Shown piece by piece: positions 8,552 to 19,594 of a DNA stretch of 64,000 bases. The notes below the pieces were generated by a model that did not search any database, was not told the origin of the DNA, and saw nothing but the letters and a program-made list of their open reading frames with translations. The stretch is from Prosthecodimorpha hirschii. Its GTDB lineage: Bacteria; Pseudomonadota; Alphaproteobacteria; Rhizobiales; Ancalomicrobiaceae. The position numbers and the translations under genes were made by a program. Each line of letters starts with the position of its first letter. Within the stretch, counting starts at the first letter, position 1. The stretch is taken from contig NZ_LJYW01000001.1 in the NCBI RefSeq assembly GCF_001305515.1, positions 792,307-856,306 of the forward strand, in the 5' to 3' direction.

Positions 8552-9652
8552 TCACGCCGGGCTCCGGCCGTCGTCGGGGATTTCGAGCTCGATCACGACC
8601 GGGCAATGGTCGGACGCCTTCGGCCGGTCGAAGCCGACGCGCGGATAGCGCTCGAACGGGGTTCCGTCCGGATTGCGCGCGCGCACCGGCACTCGGTAGG
8701 GCAGCCCGCGGCGCACGATCTCCGGCTTGGCGCGCGGGTTGGCGGCGGCGAGCGCCGGCGAGGCGAAGATGTAGTCGAGCTGCGACAGCTCCTTGCCCTC
8801 GCCCCACCAATGCGTCCAGCGCTCCTCCCAGGGCAGCCGCTCGATCAGATTGATGGCGAAGCGATCCGCGAAGAAGGCATCGAGCCCGGACGCCTCGGCC
8901 TTGGCCGGCGTCCAGTCCGGCGGTCCCTGGCGCGTCTGCCGGACCGCGATCTTCTCGCGATAGTCGTTCATGTCGCCGCAGATCAGCCAGTTGCAGAAGC
9001 GGGCGCGCTGGTCGTATTTGCGCTCGATGATCCGGCGCACGGCGCGCGCCTCGGCGCGCCGGATCGCCATGGTCCGGTCGCGGTCGCCGCCCATCGATTT
9101 CAGATGGCAGACGAAGATGTCGAGCACCTTGCCGGCGATCTCGACCTCCACCTCCAGGCAGTCGCGCCGGAAGATGCGGTCGTCCTCGGTATGGCCGCCG
9201 CGGCGCAGATCGTCGTTGAAGAGGTTGAGGTCGCGGTAGCTCAGCGTCGCGTGGCTCTTGACCTTGATCGGATAGCCGCGCCGCGCCATCACGGCGACAT
9301 CGATGCCGCGGCTGTCGTTGCCCTGCAGCAGCGCGAATTCCTCGTAGGGCTCGTCGATCGCCTTGCGGAGATAGCGGTCGTGGAAGTAGCGCAGGGCACG
9401 CAGATCGTCGACCTCCTGCAGGCAGACAATGTCGGCATCGAGATCGCGGATCGCCTGCGCGGTCATCTGGCGCTGGTCGTCGGAGATGCCGATCTGCACC
9501 GCCCGCTCGATCAGCCGCCCCTCGGCCTCGTTGGCATGATCGTAGAGCCCCACCGCCGCATCCGGAATCCAGGCTCCGGTATGCCGGTCGCGCTCGGCCG
9601 TATGCCGCCGCATCAGGTTCTCGACATTGAAGGTGGCGATGCGGATGGGCAT
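8552..9652 (-). CDS. Endonuclease/exonuclease/phosphatase (EEP) family protein
   Basis: A 366-residue EEP-fold hydrolase starting MPIRIATFNVENL. Catalytic motifs in order: the Asn of TFNVENL, the metal Glu of DIVCLQEVDD, a His in FVCHLKSMGG, the Asp/Asn pair of ICGDMNDY, the Asp of QLDYIFAS, and the terminal SDHCPV with the general-base His. The family includes nucleases and sugar or lipid phosphatases; which one applies is not clear. ATG 9652 was chosen because the conserved fold starts there, while the upstream extension is unlike the family. The NUDIX gene follows within 11 bases. Confidence 0.88.
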   Translation of the reverse strand: MPIRIATFNVENLMRRHTAERDRHTGAWIPDAAVGLYDHANEAEGRLIERAVQIGISDDQRQMTAQAIRDLDADIVCLQEVDDLRALRYFHDRYLRKAIDEPYEEFALLQGNDSRGIDVAVMARRGYPIKVKSHATLSYRDLNLFNDDLRRGGHTEDDRIFRRDCLEVEVEIAGKVLDIFVCHLKSMGGDRDRTMAIRRAEARAVRRIIERKYDQRARFCNWLICGDMNDYREKIAVRQTRQGPPDWTPAKAEASGLDAFFADRFAINLIERLPWEERWTHWWGEGKELSQLDYIFASPALAAANPRAKPEIVRRGLPYRVPVRARNPDGTPFERYPRVGFDRPKASDHCPVVIELEIPDDGRSPA

Positions 9653-9900
9653 GGCTGAGGCGGACCTGCTCGGTTGCCCGTCAAGAGAACGGATTGAACA
9701 TGGGAACACAGAAGGCTGTTTAGCCCCCGAGATCGGGCATCGCACGTCCCGTCAAAGCCCTTCGATCGGGCAGATCCAGTTTGAAGCGCGGCTCGGGTGC
9801 GAGCAGCAACCTGATGGCCACATCCGAGGCCGCTTCATGGAGAGCGGGACATTTCTGAACGGGCCATGTCTTCACGACCGCCTCCCTTGTCCCGTCAAGA

Positions 9901-12513
9901 CTATCGCCCGGCCGTCCCGGCAGCAACCCGCACGTGCCGCCCGCGCCGGGGCGGCGCCATGGCCCAGCGCTTGACGAATTCGGCGAGCGTCAGATAGGCG
10001 ACCACCAGCACGGCGAGGGTCGCAAGCAGGGTCGGCGGCAGGGGGACGAAGCCGAAGGGCGCGCCGAGCGGGGTCAGCGCGAGAAGGAGCGCCACGGCGA
10101 GCGCGCCGAGCGAGGTGGCGACCAGCACCCGGTGCGGCCGGCTGGTCCAGGCCGGCGCCGCGGTGCGGATGACGAAGATGACCAGGATCTGGGTGGTCAT
10201 GGATTCGGCAAACCAGGCGGTGCGGAACACGGCCGGCTCGGCCGAGAAGACCAGCGCCAAGAGCGCGAAGGTCAGGAGATCGAACACCGAGGAGAGCGGC
10301 CCCATGACCAGCGTGAAGCGCAGGATGTCGGCCATGTCCCAGCCGTGCGGGCGCGCGGTCTCCTGCGGATCGGCCCGGTCGAACGGGATGCCGACCTCGG
10401 AGAGGTCGTAGAGCAGGTTGTTGATCAGCACCTGCACGGGCGTCAGCGGCAGGAACGGGATCGCCAGCGAGGCGATCGCCATCGACAGCATGTTGCCGAA
10501 ATTCGACGACGTGCCCATGCGGACATATTTCATGATGTTGGCATAGGTCCGCCGCCCCTCCTCGATGCCGTCGGCGAGCACGCCGAGATCGGGCGCGAGC
10601 AGGATCATGTCGGCCGCCGCGCGCGCCACGTCGGTCGCACCGTCGACCGAGATGCCGACATCGGCCGCCTTGAGGGCCGGCGCGTCGTTGATGCCGTCGC
10701 CGATGAAGCCGACCCGGTGGCCGCGCGCCTTGAGCGCCCGAATGATGCGCAGCTTCTGGTCCGGCGAGACGCGCGCGAAGAGATCGACCGAACCGACCCG
10801 ATGCGCCAGCGCGCTGTCGGTCATCGCCTCAATCTCGTGGCCGGTGAGGAGGCCGCGATGCGGCAGGCCGAGGGTCGCGACCAGATGCTGGACGACCGGC
10901 GCGGCATCGCCGGAGATCACCTTGACATGCACGCCGGCCGCCTTCAGCCGCAGGACGGCCGCGGCTGCCGACGCCTTGGGCGGGTCGACGAAGACGCACC
11001 AGCCGGCGAAGACGAGCTCCGCCTCCCCGGCCTCGTCGAGCGTCTCCTGTCCGGCCGCCGGACGCCAGCCGACCGCCAGCAGCCGCATCCCCTCCCCGGC
11101 GCGCGCCGCCTCGAAGACCTCCAGCCGCGCCGCCGCCGCAGCATCGAGCGGCGCGAGCGTGCCGTCCGCGTTCTCGATGCGGGTCGCGCGCGCACGCACC
11201 TCCTCCGGCGCCCCCTTCACGATCACGATCCGCTCGCCGTCCCGCTCCGCCAGGACGGTGACCCGCCGGCGCTCGAAATCGAACGGGATGTCGGCGATGC
11301 GCGCCCAGCCGGCTGCGGCCGCCCCGCCCGAGCCGGCCAGGATCGCCTCGTCGAGCGGGCTGCGGATGCCGGTGCCCAGCGCCGCATTGGCGGCCGCCAG
11401 CATCAGGACGCGGCCGCTCTCGCTCCCGTCGGCGCCCGGATGGCCGGTCAGCGCGATGCGCGCCTCGGTCAGCGTGCCGGTCTTGTCGGTGGCGAGCACG
11501 TCCATCGAGCCGAGGTCGTGGATCGAGCCGAGCCGCTTCACCACCACCTTGCGTTCGGCCATCCGCAACGCGCCGCGCGACAGCGACACGGTGACGATCA
11601 TCGGCAGCAGTTCCGGCGTCAGCCCGACCGCCAGCGCGACCGCGAACAGGAAGGATTCGACCACCGGCCGGTGCGAGACCAGATGCGCCAGGAGGACGCC
11701 GAGAACCAGGAACACGGTCAGCCGGACGATCAGGACGCCGAGCCGGTGCAACCCGACCTCGAAGGCGGTCGGCACCTCAGCCGCCTCAAGGGCGGCCGCG
11801 ATGCCGCCGAAGCGGGTCGCGGCGCCGGTCCGCAGCACCAGCATGGTGGCCGAGCCGCTGACCAGGCCGGTGCCGCCGAAGAGGGCGTCCGTGGCATCCG
11901 CGGCATCGGTCGCCCCGCTCGGGCCGGGCCGCTTGTCGACCGGCAGGGGCTCGCCGGTCAGAAGCGCCTCGTCGGCGCGCGCGCCATGGGCGGCGAGCAC
12001 GATCCCGTCGGCCGGGACCAGATCGCCGGCCTCCAGACGGACCACGTCGCCCGGCACCAGCCGGTCGACCGGGACCCGGACGACGGCCCCGTCGCGCAGG
12101 ACGTCGGCATGGATCGCGACCGACCTCCTGAGCGCCTCCGCGGTTTTCTCGGCGCGATGTTCCTGGACCACGTCGAGGGTGATCGACGCGGCGACGATGG
12201 CCAGGATGATGACGAAGCTCGGCCACTCCCCGGTCGCGCCCGACACGGCCGCCGCGGTCAGCAGGATCGCGACCATCGGCTCGGCCAGCCGCCGCAGGAT
12301 CTTGGCGGGAATGCTGCGCCGGCGCTCCGCCGCAACCTCGTTCGGCCCGAACCGCGCCAACCGCTCGGCCGCCTCCGCCGCCGTCAGCCCCTCCGCACGC
12401 GACCCGACGGCCGCAAAGGCCGGCCCGGGTCCGTCCTGCCAGAAATGATCGGCATCATGCCCGATCGAAGTGGGTTGCGGCACCTTGGTCTCCTTGGAAC
12501 GCGTCGCCAGCAT
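9901..12513 (-). CDS. mgtA: Magnesium-translocating P-type ATPase
   Basis: An 870-residue P3B-type ATPase that imports Mg2+ across the inner membrane. It has the actuator motif LLTGEPLPVDK (TGE dephosphorylation loop), the family-specific membrane motif VGLTPELLPMIV in transmembrane helix 4, the phosphorylation site DKTGTLTEA, and the hinge GDGINDAPALKAADVGISVD. The C-terminal third holds about six hydrophobic helices. The gene starts 55 bases downstream of the small protein at 12569-12799 in the same orientation. No Mg-sensing leader was recognised, although the space before the gene is too short for the classical one. Length and motifs are as expected for MgtA/MgtB. Confidence 0.95.
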   Translation of the reverse strand: MLATRSKETKVPQPTSIGHDADHFWQDGPGPAFAAVGSRAEGLTAAEAAERLARFGPNEVAAERRRSIPAKILRRLAEPMVAILLTAAAVSGATGEWPSFVIILAIVAASITLDVVQEHRAEKTAEALRRSVAIHADVLRDGAVVRVPVDRLVPGDVVRLEAGDLVPADGIVLAAHGARADEALLTGEPLPVDKRPGPSGATDAADATDALFGGTGLVSGSATMLVLRTGAATRFGGIAAALEAAEVPTAFEVGLHRLGVLIVRLTVFLVLGVLLAHLVSHRPVVESFLFAVALAVGLTPELLPMIVTVSLSRGALRMAERKVVVKRLGSIHDLGSMDVLATDKTGTLTEARIALTGHPGADGSESGRVLMLAAANAALGTGIRSPLDEAILAGSGGAAAAGWARIADIPFDFERRRVTVLAERDGERIVIVKGAPEEVRARATRIENADGTLAPLDAAAAARLEVFEAARAGEGMRLLAVGWRPAAGQETLDEAGEAELVFAGWCVFVDPPKASAAAAVLRLKAAGVHVKVISGDAAPVVQHLVATLGLPHRGLLTGHEIEAMTDSALAHRVGSVDLFARVSPDQKLRIIRALKARGHRVGFIGDGINDAPALKAADVGISVDGATDVARAAADMILLAPDLGVLADGIEEGRRTYANIMKYVRMGTSSNFGNMLSMAIASLAIPFLPLTPVQVLINNLLYDLSEVGIPFDRADPQETARPHGWDMADILRFTLVMGPLSSVFDLLTFALLALVFSAEPAVFRTAWFAESMTTQILVIFVIRTAAPAWTSRPHRVLVATSLGALAVALLLALTPLGAPFGFVPLPPTLLATLAVLVVAYLTLAEFVKRWAMAPPRRGRHVRVAAGTAGR

Positions 12514-12568
12514 GCCCTGCGGCTCCGGTTCCGACCTTGATATGGCGCAGTGCCCTCACCTTCGGCTG

Positions 12569-12799
12569 TCAGAGATGGGAGACCCTGCCGACGACATCCA
12601 CCACCACATCGAGACCGGAACAGCTGTCCGGGATGGACTTGGCGGCGCGCTTGTCGGAGACGGCGACATAAAGCGCGTAGGTGCCCGGCTCTCGGCCGGC
12701 CCCGACACCGATGCCATTCACGCCGCGGACCGACGAGAGCGCATTCGCAAGCTCGCTTTGAGCCGCGATGGCTCGGTCCATTCCAGTGAGTTCGGACAT
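12569..12799 (-). CDS. Small protein resembling the N-terminal module of trypsin-like proteases
   Basis: A 76-residue protein. The block from GVNGIGVGAG to VVVDVVGRVSHL can be aligned by eye with residues about 45-105 of the upstream protease (GFAIGIGIF ... FEVVVGGRV): a G-x-GIG turn, a YALYVAV/YGIGITV strand, and a V-rich strand ending in GRV. This module is usually found fused in front of trypsin-like domains. Here it is a free protein starting 4 bases after the protease stop, so the two are probably one transcript. It may bind or cover the protease as a separate pro-piece or inhibitor; that is inference. Confidence 0.7.
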   Translation of the reverse strand: MSELTGMDRAIAAQSELANALSSVRGVNGIGVGAGREPGTYALYVAVSDKRAAKSIPDSCSGLDVVVDVVGRVSHL

Positions 12800-12803
12800 G
12801 GCA

Positions 12804-13838
12804 TCACCCCGATACGATTTCGAGATCCAGAGCGGTCAGGATTGGCTCCATCGGCGACGCATAGACGAGACCCGACCCGAAGCTACCACCGGATGACGTC
12901 ACCGCGAAGAGCAGGCCTGCGGCCCGGCACTCTTCGTCCACAATGACGCTCCCACTGTCTCCCGGCAAGGCGAAGGGCGCCACCGAACGGCTTTCGATCA
13001 GAACCTGACCGTCAAATCGGGCGTATTTATTGCCGTAGGGCACGTTGACATTGTACACATTGACCTGTCTGACCCGCCCAAAAGTCAAACCGGTGCTCCG
13101 CCCCACCTTCACGACATGTGCCCCGGGCAAGAGGCTACTGGAGGCACCATCCGGAATGGCTCCATAGCGGCGGCCGCCCGTGTCCATCAAGGCGATCGGA
13201 TCGAAATCCGGCTGGCGCGCCAGATGCCTGGCCCAAGCGGCATCGAAGCCATTGATCGTATTTCCGAAGGTGATCGGCACGAACCCGGCGAGGGTGGCCA
13301 CCGTATCGGCTTGCTGACCGCCATCGAGAGGGCCGGGCTGGAAGATCGGCTCCCCGACCTTCGCCCGGTTGGAATTCGCCAGCACATGATTGTTCGACAG
13401 GAAACCCGGTCGCCCCCCTGCCTTCGAACGCACGAAACACCCGAGCGTTCCCGCCGACACATCCGGATGGCCGACACTGCAACCGATCCTGAGCGGATTG
13501 CACTGCGTCAGATGCCAGCCGGTCGCGGGCCGAACACGGCCGCCGACGACCACCTCGAATTCGCCGTGACTGCGGCTGGCGATTTCATCGATGACGGGAG
13601 AACCGAGGTCTCGGGCGGACTGCACCGTGATGCCGATGCCGTAGCTGCGCCTGCCGCCCTGATCAAAAATACCGATCCCAATCGCAAAGCCCGGCGCCAG
13701 GACGGTGTTTCGGAAGGGCGAGCGGCGATCGTCCGCGGCAACACCATGAACTGTGGCCGGTAGCGCGGTCTCGTCTGCCGCCGGGAGAAAATCCGCCACC
13801 AACTCCTTGTGCAGTTCCGTTGCACTCTCCCATCGCAT
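12804..13838 (-). CDS. Trypsin-like serine protease
   Basis: A 344-residue protein with a complete chymotrypsin-type triad: His in LSNNHVLA, Asp in GFDAAWAR, and Ser in ALPGDSGSVIVD. Before the protease domain there is a 100-residue module with the GFAIGIGI and FEVVVGGRV segments. No signal peptide is visible, so cytosolic location is likely unless it is exported another way. ATG 13838 has GGAG a few bases upstream; a GTG at 13856 is less well placed. Base composition is visibly less GC-rich than in neighbouring genes, which suggests acquisition by transfer. The gene and its small companion lie between ilvC and mgtA. Confidence 0.82.
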   Translation of the reverse strand: MRWESATELHKELVADFLPAADETALPATVHGVAADDRRSPFRNTVLAPGFAIGIGIFDQGGRRSYGIGITVQSARDLGSPVIDEIASRSHGEFEVVVGGRVRPATGWHLTQCNPLRIGCSVGHPDVSAGTLGCFVRSKAGGRPGFLSNNHVLANSNRAKVGEPIFQPGPLDGGQQADTVATLAGFVPITFGNTINGFDAAWARHLARQPDFDPIALMDTGGRRYGAIPDGASSSLLPGAHVVKVGRSTGLTFGRVRQVNVYNVNVPYGNKYARFDGQVLIESRSVAPFALPGDSGSVIVDEECRAAGLLFAVTSSGGSFGSGLVYASPMEPILTALDLEIVSG

Positions 13839-13905
13839 CCGTTCTCCCCCCGTCACCTTTCGGAAGGCAGTATGCGGCAGGGTTGCGGACCCCTCAACAT
13901 AAAAT

Positions 13906-13934
13906 TGCCGCCCGTGCGTGACGCACGGGCGGCG
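13906..13934 (-). terminator. Rho-independent terminator of ilvC
   Basis: A 13-bp perfect inverted repeat (GCCGCCCGTGCGT/ACGCACGGGCGGC) begins about 35 bases past the ilvC stop, followed on the minus strand by AATTTTA. It separates ilvC from the protease gene downstream in the same direction. Confidence 0.85.
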
Positions 13935-13968
13935 ATTGTCTTCAGCCCGAGGACTGGCTTTCGCGATC

Positions 13969-15300
<1,332 letters not shown>

Positions 15301-16863
15301 TCAGCGCAGGATTTCGTAGAGCTGGAAGCCGTTGCCGTCATGGACCAGCGACAGGAGGTCGGGATCCGGATTGGCCCGGCCGCGTTCGGTGAACAGCACC
15401 AGGACGAAGTCGTGCTTCTCCTGCCAGCGATCCCAATAGTGGCCGGTCGCAGCCCCTTCGACCATGGTGGCGGCGATCAGCTGGCTGATATTCGGCGGCG
15501 TGCCGTCCTCGGTGTCGACGCGGTCCTCATAGGGCGAGCGCACGCGCAGGATCTGCTTGCCCGGCACGGTGAACTCGGTCGAGACCAGGGCCGAGCGCTC
15601 GATCACGGCGGTGCTGGCCAGATGGCTGATCGCATCCTGCTCGCGCTGGCTGAGCTGCGGCTCGTCCGCATAGGCGACGATGAACTTCTGGCCGCGGTCG
15701 AGACCCTGGACGACCGCGCGGAATTCGTCATGCGCCTTGGCCAGATGCAGCCACTGGGCGGTCACGTCGCCGACCCGGATGGTCGAGATCGCCAGGACCA
15801 GGAAGACGAACGCGCGCGCCACGGCCGGCTGGCCGAGACGGATGCTGCCGAAGCCGATCAGCGTGAGCAGCATCGCCACCGGCAGGCGCTGGTCGGCCAT
15901 GTAGGAGCCGAACAGAACGGTCGGCAGCGCCAGGAAGACGGCGCAGCTGACGACAGCGAACACCGCCGCCGCCGGATGGAAGCTGATCAGCGAACGCCGC
16001 ACCGCCCAGGCCAGCGCGGCGGCGCAGACCGCCAGCACGGCAATGTCGATCGGGTCCGAATAGGCGCGGAAGATCATGGTGATCGAATCGAGCTTGCCCT
16101 GCGCGCTCCACTCGTATTCGGCCGCCAGACCCCAGGTGGCGCTCGCCAGCAGGAGCGGCACGATCGGCAGCGCCGGCACGGCCAGCGCGGCGAAATCGAG
16201 CGCCAGCCGGCGGTCGACCTTCAGCCCGCGGCGATACCAGAGCCAGAGCTCGTAGGAACCGATGGCCAGCCCGTAGAGCCCGACCGCGCACAGATGGCAC
16301 AGGAAGGTCAGCGCCACGACGGCGCCCGACACCGCCATGCGCAGCAGGATCGACCGCTCGCGCAGCACGATCCAGGCGGCCAGACCCCACATGGCGAAGC
16401 CGGCGCCCATCAGGTAGTTCATCAGGCCGACCAGGAAGACCTGATTGTAGAGGATCAGGAAGGCGACCAGCGGCCACGGCTCGAAGCGCCGGTTGAGCGC
16501 CCAGCTGATCGCCATCGGCCCGGAGGCGAGCATGAACATGGTCAGCGCGACGAAGATCTGGCCCGACGTGTAGATGTCGAACACCCGTGCCAGCCGCGGC
16601 ACGACCAGATCCATCGCCAGGTTGGGCAGGAGCTGCCAGTCGACGGCATAGAAGGCGGACAGGAACCGGTCGGACCCTCCGACCGCCATGACATGCATGC
16701 GGGCGAGATGGTTGATGTAGTCGTTGAGCGGCGCGACCTTGACGGCGAAGATCGGCACGCAGACCGTCGCGAACAGGAGAGCGAAGACAAGTCCGACACT
16801 CGGCGCGGCAGCGCGGACGCGCGCGCCGATGGCGCTTGCGCGAAACAAAATCGATTCGCTCAT
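15301..16863 (-). CDS. Multi-pass membrane protein of unknown function
   Basis: A 520-residue integral membrane protein with about ten to eleven hydrophobic helices between residues 20 and 380, followed by a 130-residue soluble C-terminal domain. After the first helix there is a loop with PLNDYINHLARMHVM, the position in which GT-C-fold glycosyltransferases carry an acidic catalytic loop, so a GT-C-like transferase for surface glycans is possible. I cannot name a specific family. ATG 16863 (MSESILF) is chosen; the upstream extension is short and unsupported. It lies alone between ilvC and ilvN. Confidence 0.75.
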   Translation of the reverse strand: MSESILFRASAIGARVRAAAPSVGLVFALLFATVCVPIFAVKVAPLNDYINHLARMHVMAVGGSDRFLSAFYAVDWQLLPNLAMDLVVPRLARVFDIYTSGQIFVALTMFMLASGPMAISWALNRRFEPWPLVAFLILYNQVFLVGLMNYLMGAGFAMWGLAAWIVLRERSILLRMAVSGAVVALTFLCHLCAVGLYGLAIGSYELWLWYRRGLKVDRRLALDFAALAVPALPIVPLLLASATWGLAAEYEWSAQGKLDSITMIFRAYSDPIDIAVLAVCAAALAWAVRRSLISFHPAAAVFAVVSCAVFLALPTVLFGSYMADQRLPVAMLLTLIGFGSIRLGQPAVARAFVFLVLAISTIRVGDVTAQWLHLAKAHDEFRAVVQGLDRGQKFIVAYADEPQLSQREQDAISHLASTAVIERSALVSTEFTVPGKQILRVRSPYEDRVDTEDGTPPNISQLIAATMVEGAATGHYWDRWQEKHDFVLVLFTERGRANPDPDLLSLVHDGNGFQLYEILR

Positions 16864-17007
16864 GATTGGAAAGGATCGCTGTTCGGGAAAGCCAGTCCGC
16901 AGCCGAAGCACTGCGAACACCCCGTTTATACCGTTTCCAGCCTGTCAGGCGGCTGACCGGACAGCGACTTTTTCATGAAATATCCAAGGGTGTAGAAAGA
17001 ATGCGAC

Positions 17008-17030
17008 GGTCCCGGCGCACGTCCGGGACC
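17008..17030 (-). terminator. Terminator of the ilvBN operon
   Basis: An 8-bp perfect stem (GGTCCCGG/CCGGGACC) with a 7-base loop lies 67 bases past the ilvN stop; a pyrimidine-rich stretch follows on the minus strand. No long T-run. Confidence 0.6.
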
Positions 17031-17096
17031 TCGCCTTTCGGCATTGCGGTAACGCGTCGCCGGCAGGCCGCGCCGGCCCGCCGGGCGGTACCGGGA

Positions 17097-17657
17097 TCAG
17101 GTCCGTTCCGGGCCGCGACGGATGGCGGCGACGCCGGTGCGCGACACCTCGACCAGGCCGAGCGGCACCATGATGGTGACGAACTGGTCGATCTTGTCGC
17201 CCTTGCCGGTGATCTCGAAGATGAAGCTCTCGGTGGTGGCGTCCATCACGCGGGCATTGAAGGCCTCCGCCAGGCGCAGCGCCTCGACGCGCATCTCGCC
17301 GGTGCCGCGCACCTTGATCAGCGCCAGTTCGCGCTCCAGCGCCGGGCCGGACACGGTCAGGTCGATCACCCGGTGCACCGGCACCATGCGGTCGAGCTGG
17401 TTCTTGATCTGGGTGATCACCATCGGGGTGCCGGTGGTGACGATGGTGATGCGCGAGAGATGCTTCTCGTGCTCGGTCTCCGAGACCGTCAGGCTGTCGA
17501 TGTTGTAGCCGCGGCCCGAGAACAGGCCGATCACCCGGGCGAGGACGCCGGGCTCGTTGTCGACGAGGACCGAAAGGGTGTGCCTCTCGGTGGTCTTCGG
17601 CGCGTCGTCAAGGAAATAGGCCGAATGGGACTGCCCGGGCGTGGTCATGGCGTTCAT
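17097..17657 (-). CDS. ilvN: Acetolactate synthase small (regulatory) subunit
   Basis: The regulatory subunit that gives valine feedback control to acetolactate synthase. The 186-residue protein has an N-terminal ACT domain (HTLSVLVDNEPGVLARVIGLF, then GYNIDSLTVSETE) and the C-terminal ALS_ss_C domain (RVMDATTESFIFEITGKGDKI). It follows the large subunit by about 107 bases in the same direction and is probably co-transcribed with it. The start at 17657 (MNAMTTPG) has an in-frame alternative three codons downstream; neither has a strong ribosome site. The family is also called ilvH. Confidence 0.96.
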   Translation of the reverse strand: MNAMTTPGQSHSAYFLDDAPKTTERHTLSVLVDNEPGVLARVIGLFSGRGYNIDSLTVSETEHEKHLSRITIVTTGTPMVITQIKNQLDRMVPVHRVIDLTVSGPALERELALIKVRGTGEMRVEALRLAEAFNARVMDATTESFIFEITGKGDKIDQFVTIMVPLGLVEVSRTGVAAIRRGPERT

Positions 17658-17764
17658 ATCCGTGGCTCATTGGCTGGTGCCCGTCCCGTGCCGATCGAAG
17701 CGATCCGCAACGGGTCAGGGCCGAACGAAGGAAACGGGAGCGTTGCAGGTTCGACGGCCGGGCG

Positions 17765-19531
17765 TCAGACCAGCATCTTGCCTTCGGCGCCGATCGCCTG
17801 GCCGATGTCGTCGTCCGACACCTCCTCGCCGAGCAGCATCTCGTTATGCGCCTTGCCCGAGGGGATCATCGGGAAGCAGTTGGCGAGGCTGGCCACGCGG
17901 CAGTCGAACAGGACCGGCTTGCGGACCGCGATCATCTCCTCGATCTTGTCGTCCAGTTCGTCCGGCCGGTCGGCCCGGATGCCGACGCCGCCATAGGCCT
18001 CGGCGAGCTTGACGAAGTCCGGCATCGCCTCGGTGTAGCTGTGCGACAGGCGGTTGCCGTGCAGCAGCTGCTGCCACTGCCGGACCATGCCCATATACTG
18101 GTTGTTGAGGATGAAGATCTTGATCGGCGCCTCGTATTGCACCGCCGAGGACAGCTCCTGGATGGTCATCTGCACCGAGGCATCGCCGGCGATGTCGATG
18201 ACCAGCGAGTCCGGATGGGCGATCTGCACGCCGAGCGCGGCCGGCAGGCCGTAGCCCATGGTGCCGAGGCCGCCCGAGGTCAGCCAGCGGTTCGGCTCGT
18301 CGAAGCCGAAATACTGCGCCGCCCACATCTGGTGCTGACCGACTTCGGTGGTGATGTAGGTGTCGTGCTTGCGCGTCAGCTGATAGAGCCGCTCGATCGC
18401 GTATTGCGGCATGATCACGTCGCGGTTCTTGCGATAGGCGAGGCACTTCTTGGCGCGCCAGCGGTCGATCTCGCCCCACCAGGCGGCATGGGCGGCGGCA
18501 TCGCGCACCGGCTTCGCCTCCTTCCACATCGCCACCATGGCGGCGAGCACGCGCGCCACGTCGCCGATGATCGGCACGTCGACACGGATGTTCTTGTTGA
18601 TCGAGGACGGATCGATGTCGATGTGGATCTTTTTCGAATTCGGCGAGAAGGCATCGGTGCGGCCGGTGATGCGGTCGTCGAAGCGCGCGCCGATGCAGAC
18701 CATCACGTCGCAGTCGTGCATGGCCAGATTGGCCTCGTAGGTGCCGTGCATGCCGAGCATGCCGAGCCAGTTCTTGCCCGTCGCCGGATAGGCGCCGAGG
18801 CCCATCAGGGTCGAGGTGATCGGAAAGCCTGTCAGCTCGACCAACTCGCGCAGCAGCCGGGTCGCCTCGGGGCCGGAATTGATCACGCCGCCGCCGGTAT
18901 AGAGGATCGGCTTCTTGGCGCCGGCCATCAGCCGCACCGCCTCGCGCATGGCGCGCTCGTCGCCCTCGACGCGCGGCTGGTACTGGGTCTGCCGGGCGCC
19001 CTTCAGATTCTCGTAGAGGCCGGACTTGAACTGGATGTCCTTCGGGATGTCGACCACGACCGGGCCGGGCCGGCCGGTCTCGGCGATCCGGAACGCCTCG
19101 TGCAGGATGCGAGGCAGGTCCTCGATGCGCTTGACCAGCCAGTTGTGCTTGGTGCACGGCCGGGTGATGCCGACCGTGTCGCATTCCTGAAAGGCATCGT
19201 TGCCGATCAGATGCGTCGGCACCTGCCCGGTGATGCAGACCATCGGGATGGAATCCATCAAGGCGTCGGTGAGCGGCGTGACCATGTTGGTCGCGCCGGG
19301 GCCGGAGGTGACCAGCGCCACGCCGACCTTGCCGGTCGAGCGGGCATAGCCTTCGGCCGCATGGCCGGCGCCCTGCTCGTGGCGGACCAGGATATGCTGC
19401 ACCTTGTCCTGCTGGAACAGCTCGTCATAGATCGGGAGTACGGCGCCGCCGGGATAGCCGAAGATGTGCTCGACGCCCTGGTCGATCAGGGCCTGAACCA
19501 CCATTTCCGCACCGGTCATTTCCCGTGTCAT
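17765..19531 (-). CDS. ilvB: Acetolactate synthase large (catalytic) subunit
   Basis: The thiamine-diphosphate enzyme that makes acetolactate or acetohydroxybutyrate, the first common step of branched-chain amino acid synthesis. At 588 residues the length is standard. The N-terminal block FGYPGGAVLPIYDEL and RHEQGAGHAAEGYAR contain the catalytic Glu region; the ThDP motif is DIAGDASVQMTIQELSSAV ending at the NNQYMGMVRQWQ block; the FAD-domain core lies between. Start 19531 (MTREMTGAEMVVQ) fits the family. A leader peptide rich in Ile/Val/Leu and a T-tailed hairpin lie upstream, so it is likely controlled by attenuation. The name ilvI is also used. Confidence 0.97.
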   Translation of the reverse strand: MTREMTGAEMVVQALIDQGVEHIFGYPGGAVLPIYDELFQQDKVQHILVRHEQGAGHAAEGYARSTGKVGVALVTSGPGATNMVTPLTDALMDSIPMVCITGQVPTHLIGNDAFQECDTVGITRPCTKHNWLVKRIEDLPRILHEAFRIAETGRPGPVVVDIPKDIQFKSGLYENLKGARQTQYQPRVEGDERAMREAVRLMAGAKKPILYTGGGVINSGPEATRLLRELVELTGFPITSTLMGLGAYPATGKNWLGMLGMHGTYEANLAMHDCDVMVCIGARFDDRITGRTDAFSPNSKKIHIDIDPSSINKNIRVDVPIIGDVARVLAAMVAMWKEAKPVRDAAAHAAWWGEIDRWRAKKCLAYRKNRDVIMPQYAIERLYQLTRKHDTYITTEVGQHQMWAAQYFGFDEPNRWLTSGGLGTMGYGLPAALGVQIAHPDSLVIDIAGDASVQMTIQELSSAVQYEAPIKIFILNNQYMGMVRQWQQLLHGNRLSHSYTEAMPDFVKLAEAYGGVGIRADRPDELDDKIEEMIAVRKPVLFDCRVASLANCFPMIPSGKAHNEMLLGEEVSDDDIGQAIGAEGKMLV

Positions 19532-19594
19532 CGGTCTTCCCTTTCACGTCTCGGGCCTCTCTCGGGCCTTCGTTCGAGTGTCTTTCGGTCGATG

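Noticed and set aside
9934-12540. Long plus-strand open frame opposite mgtA
   Set aside because: The minus-strand MgtA has all P-type ATPase motifs; the plus frame is low-complexity shadow.
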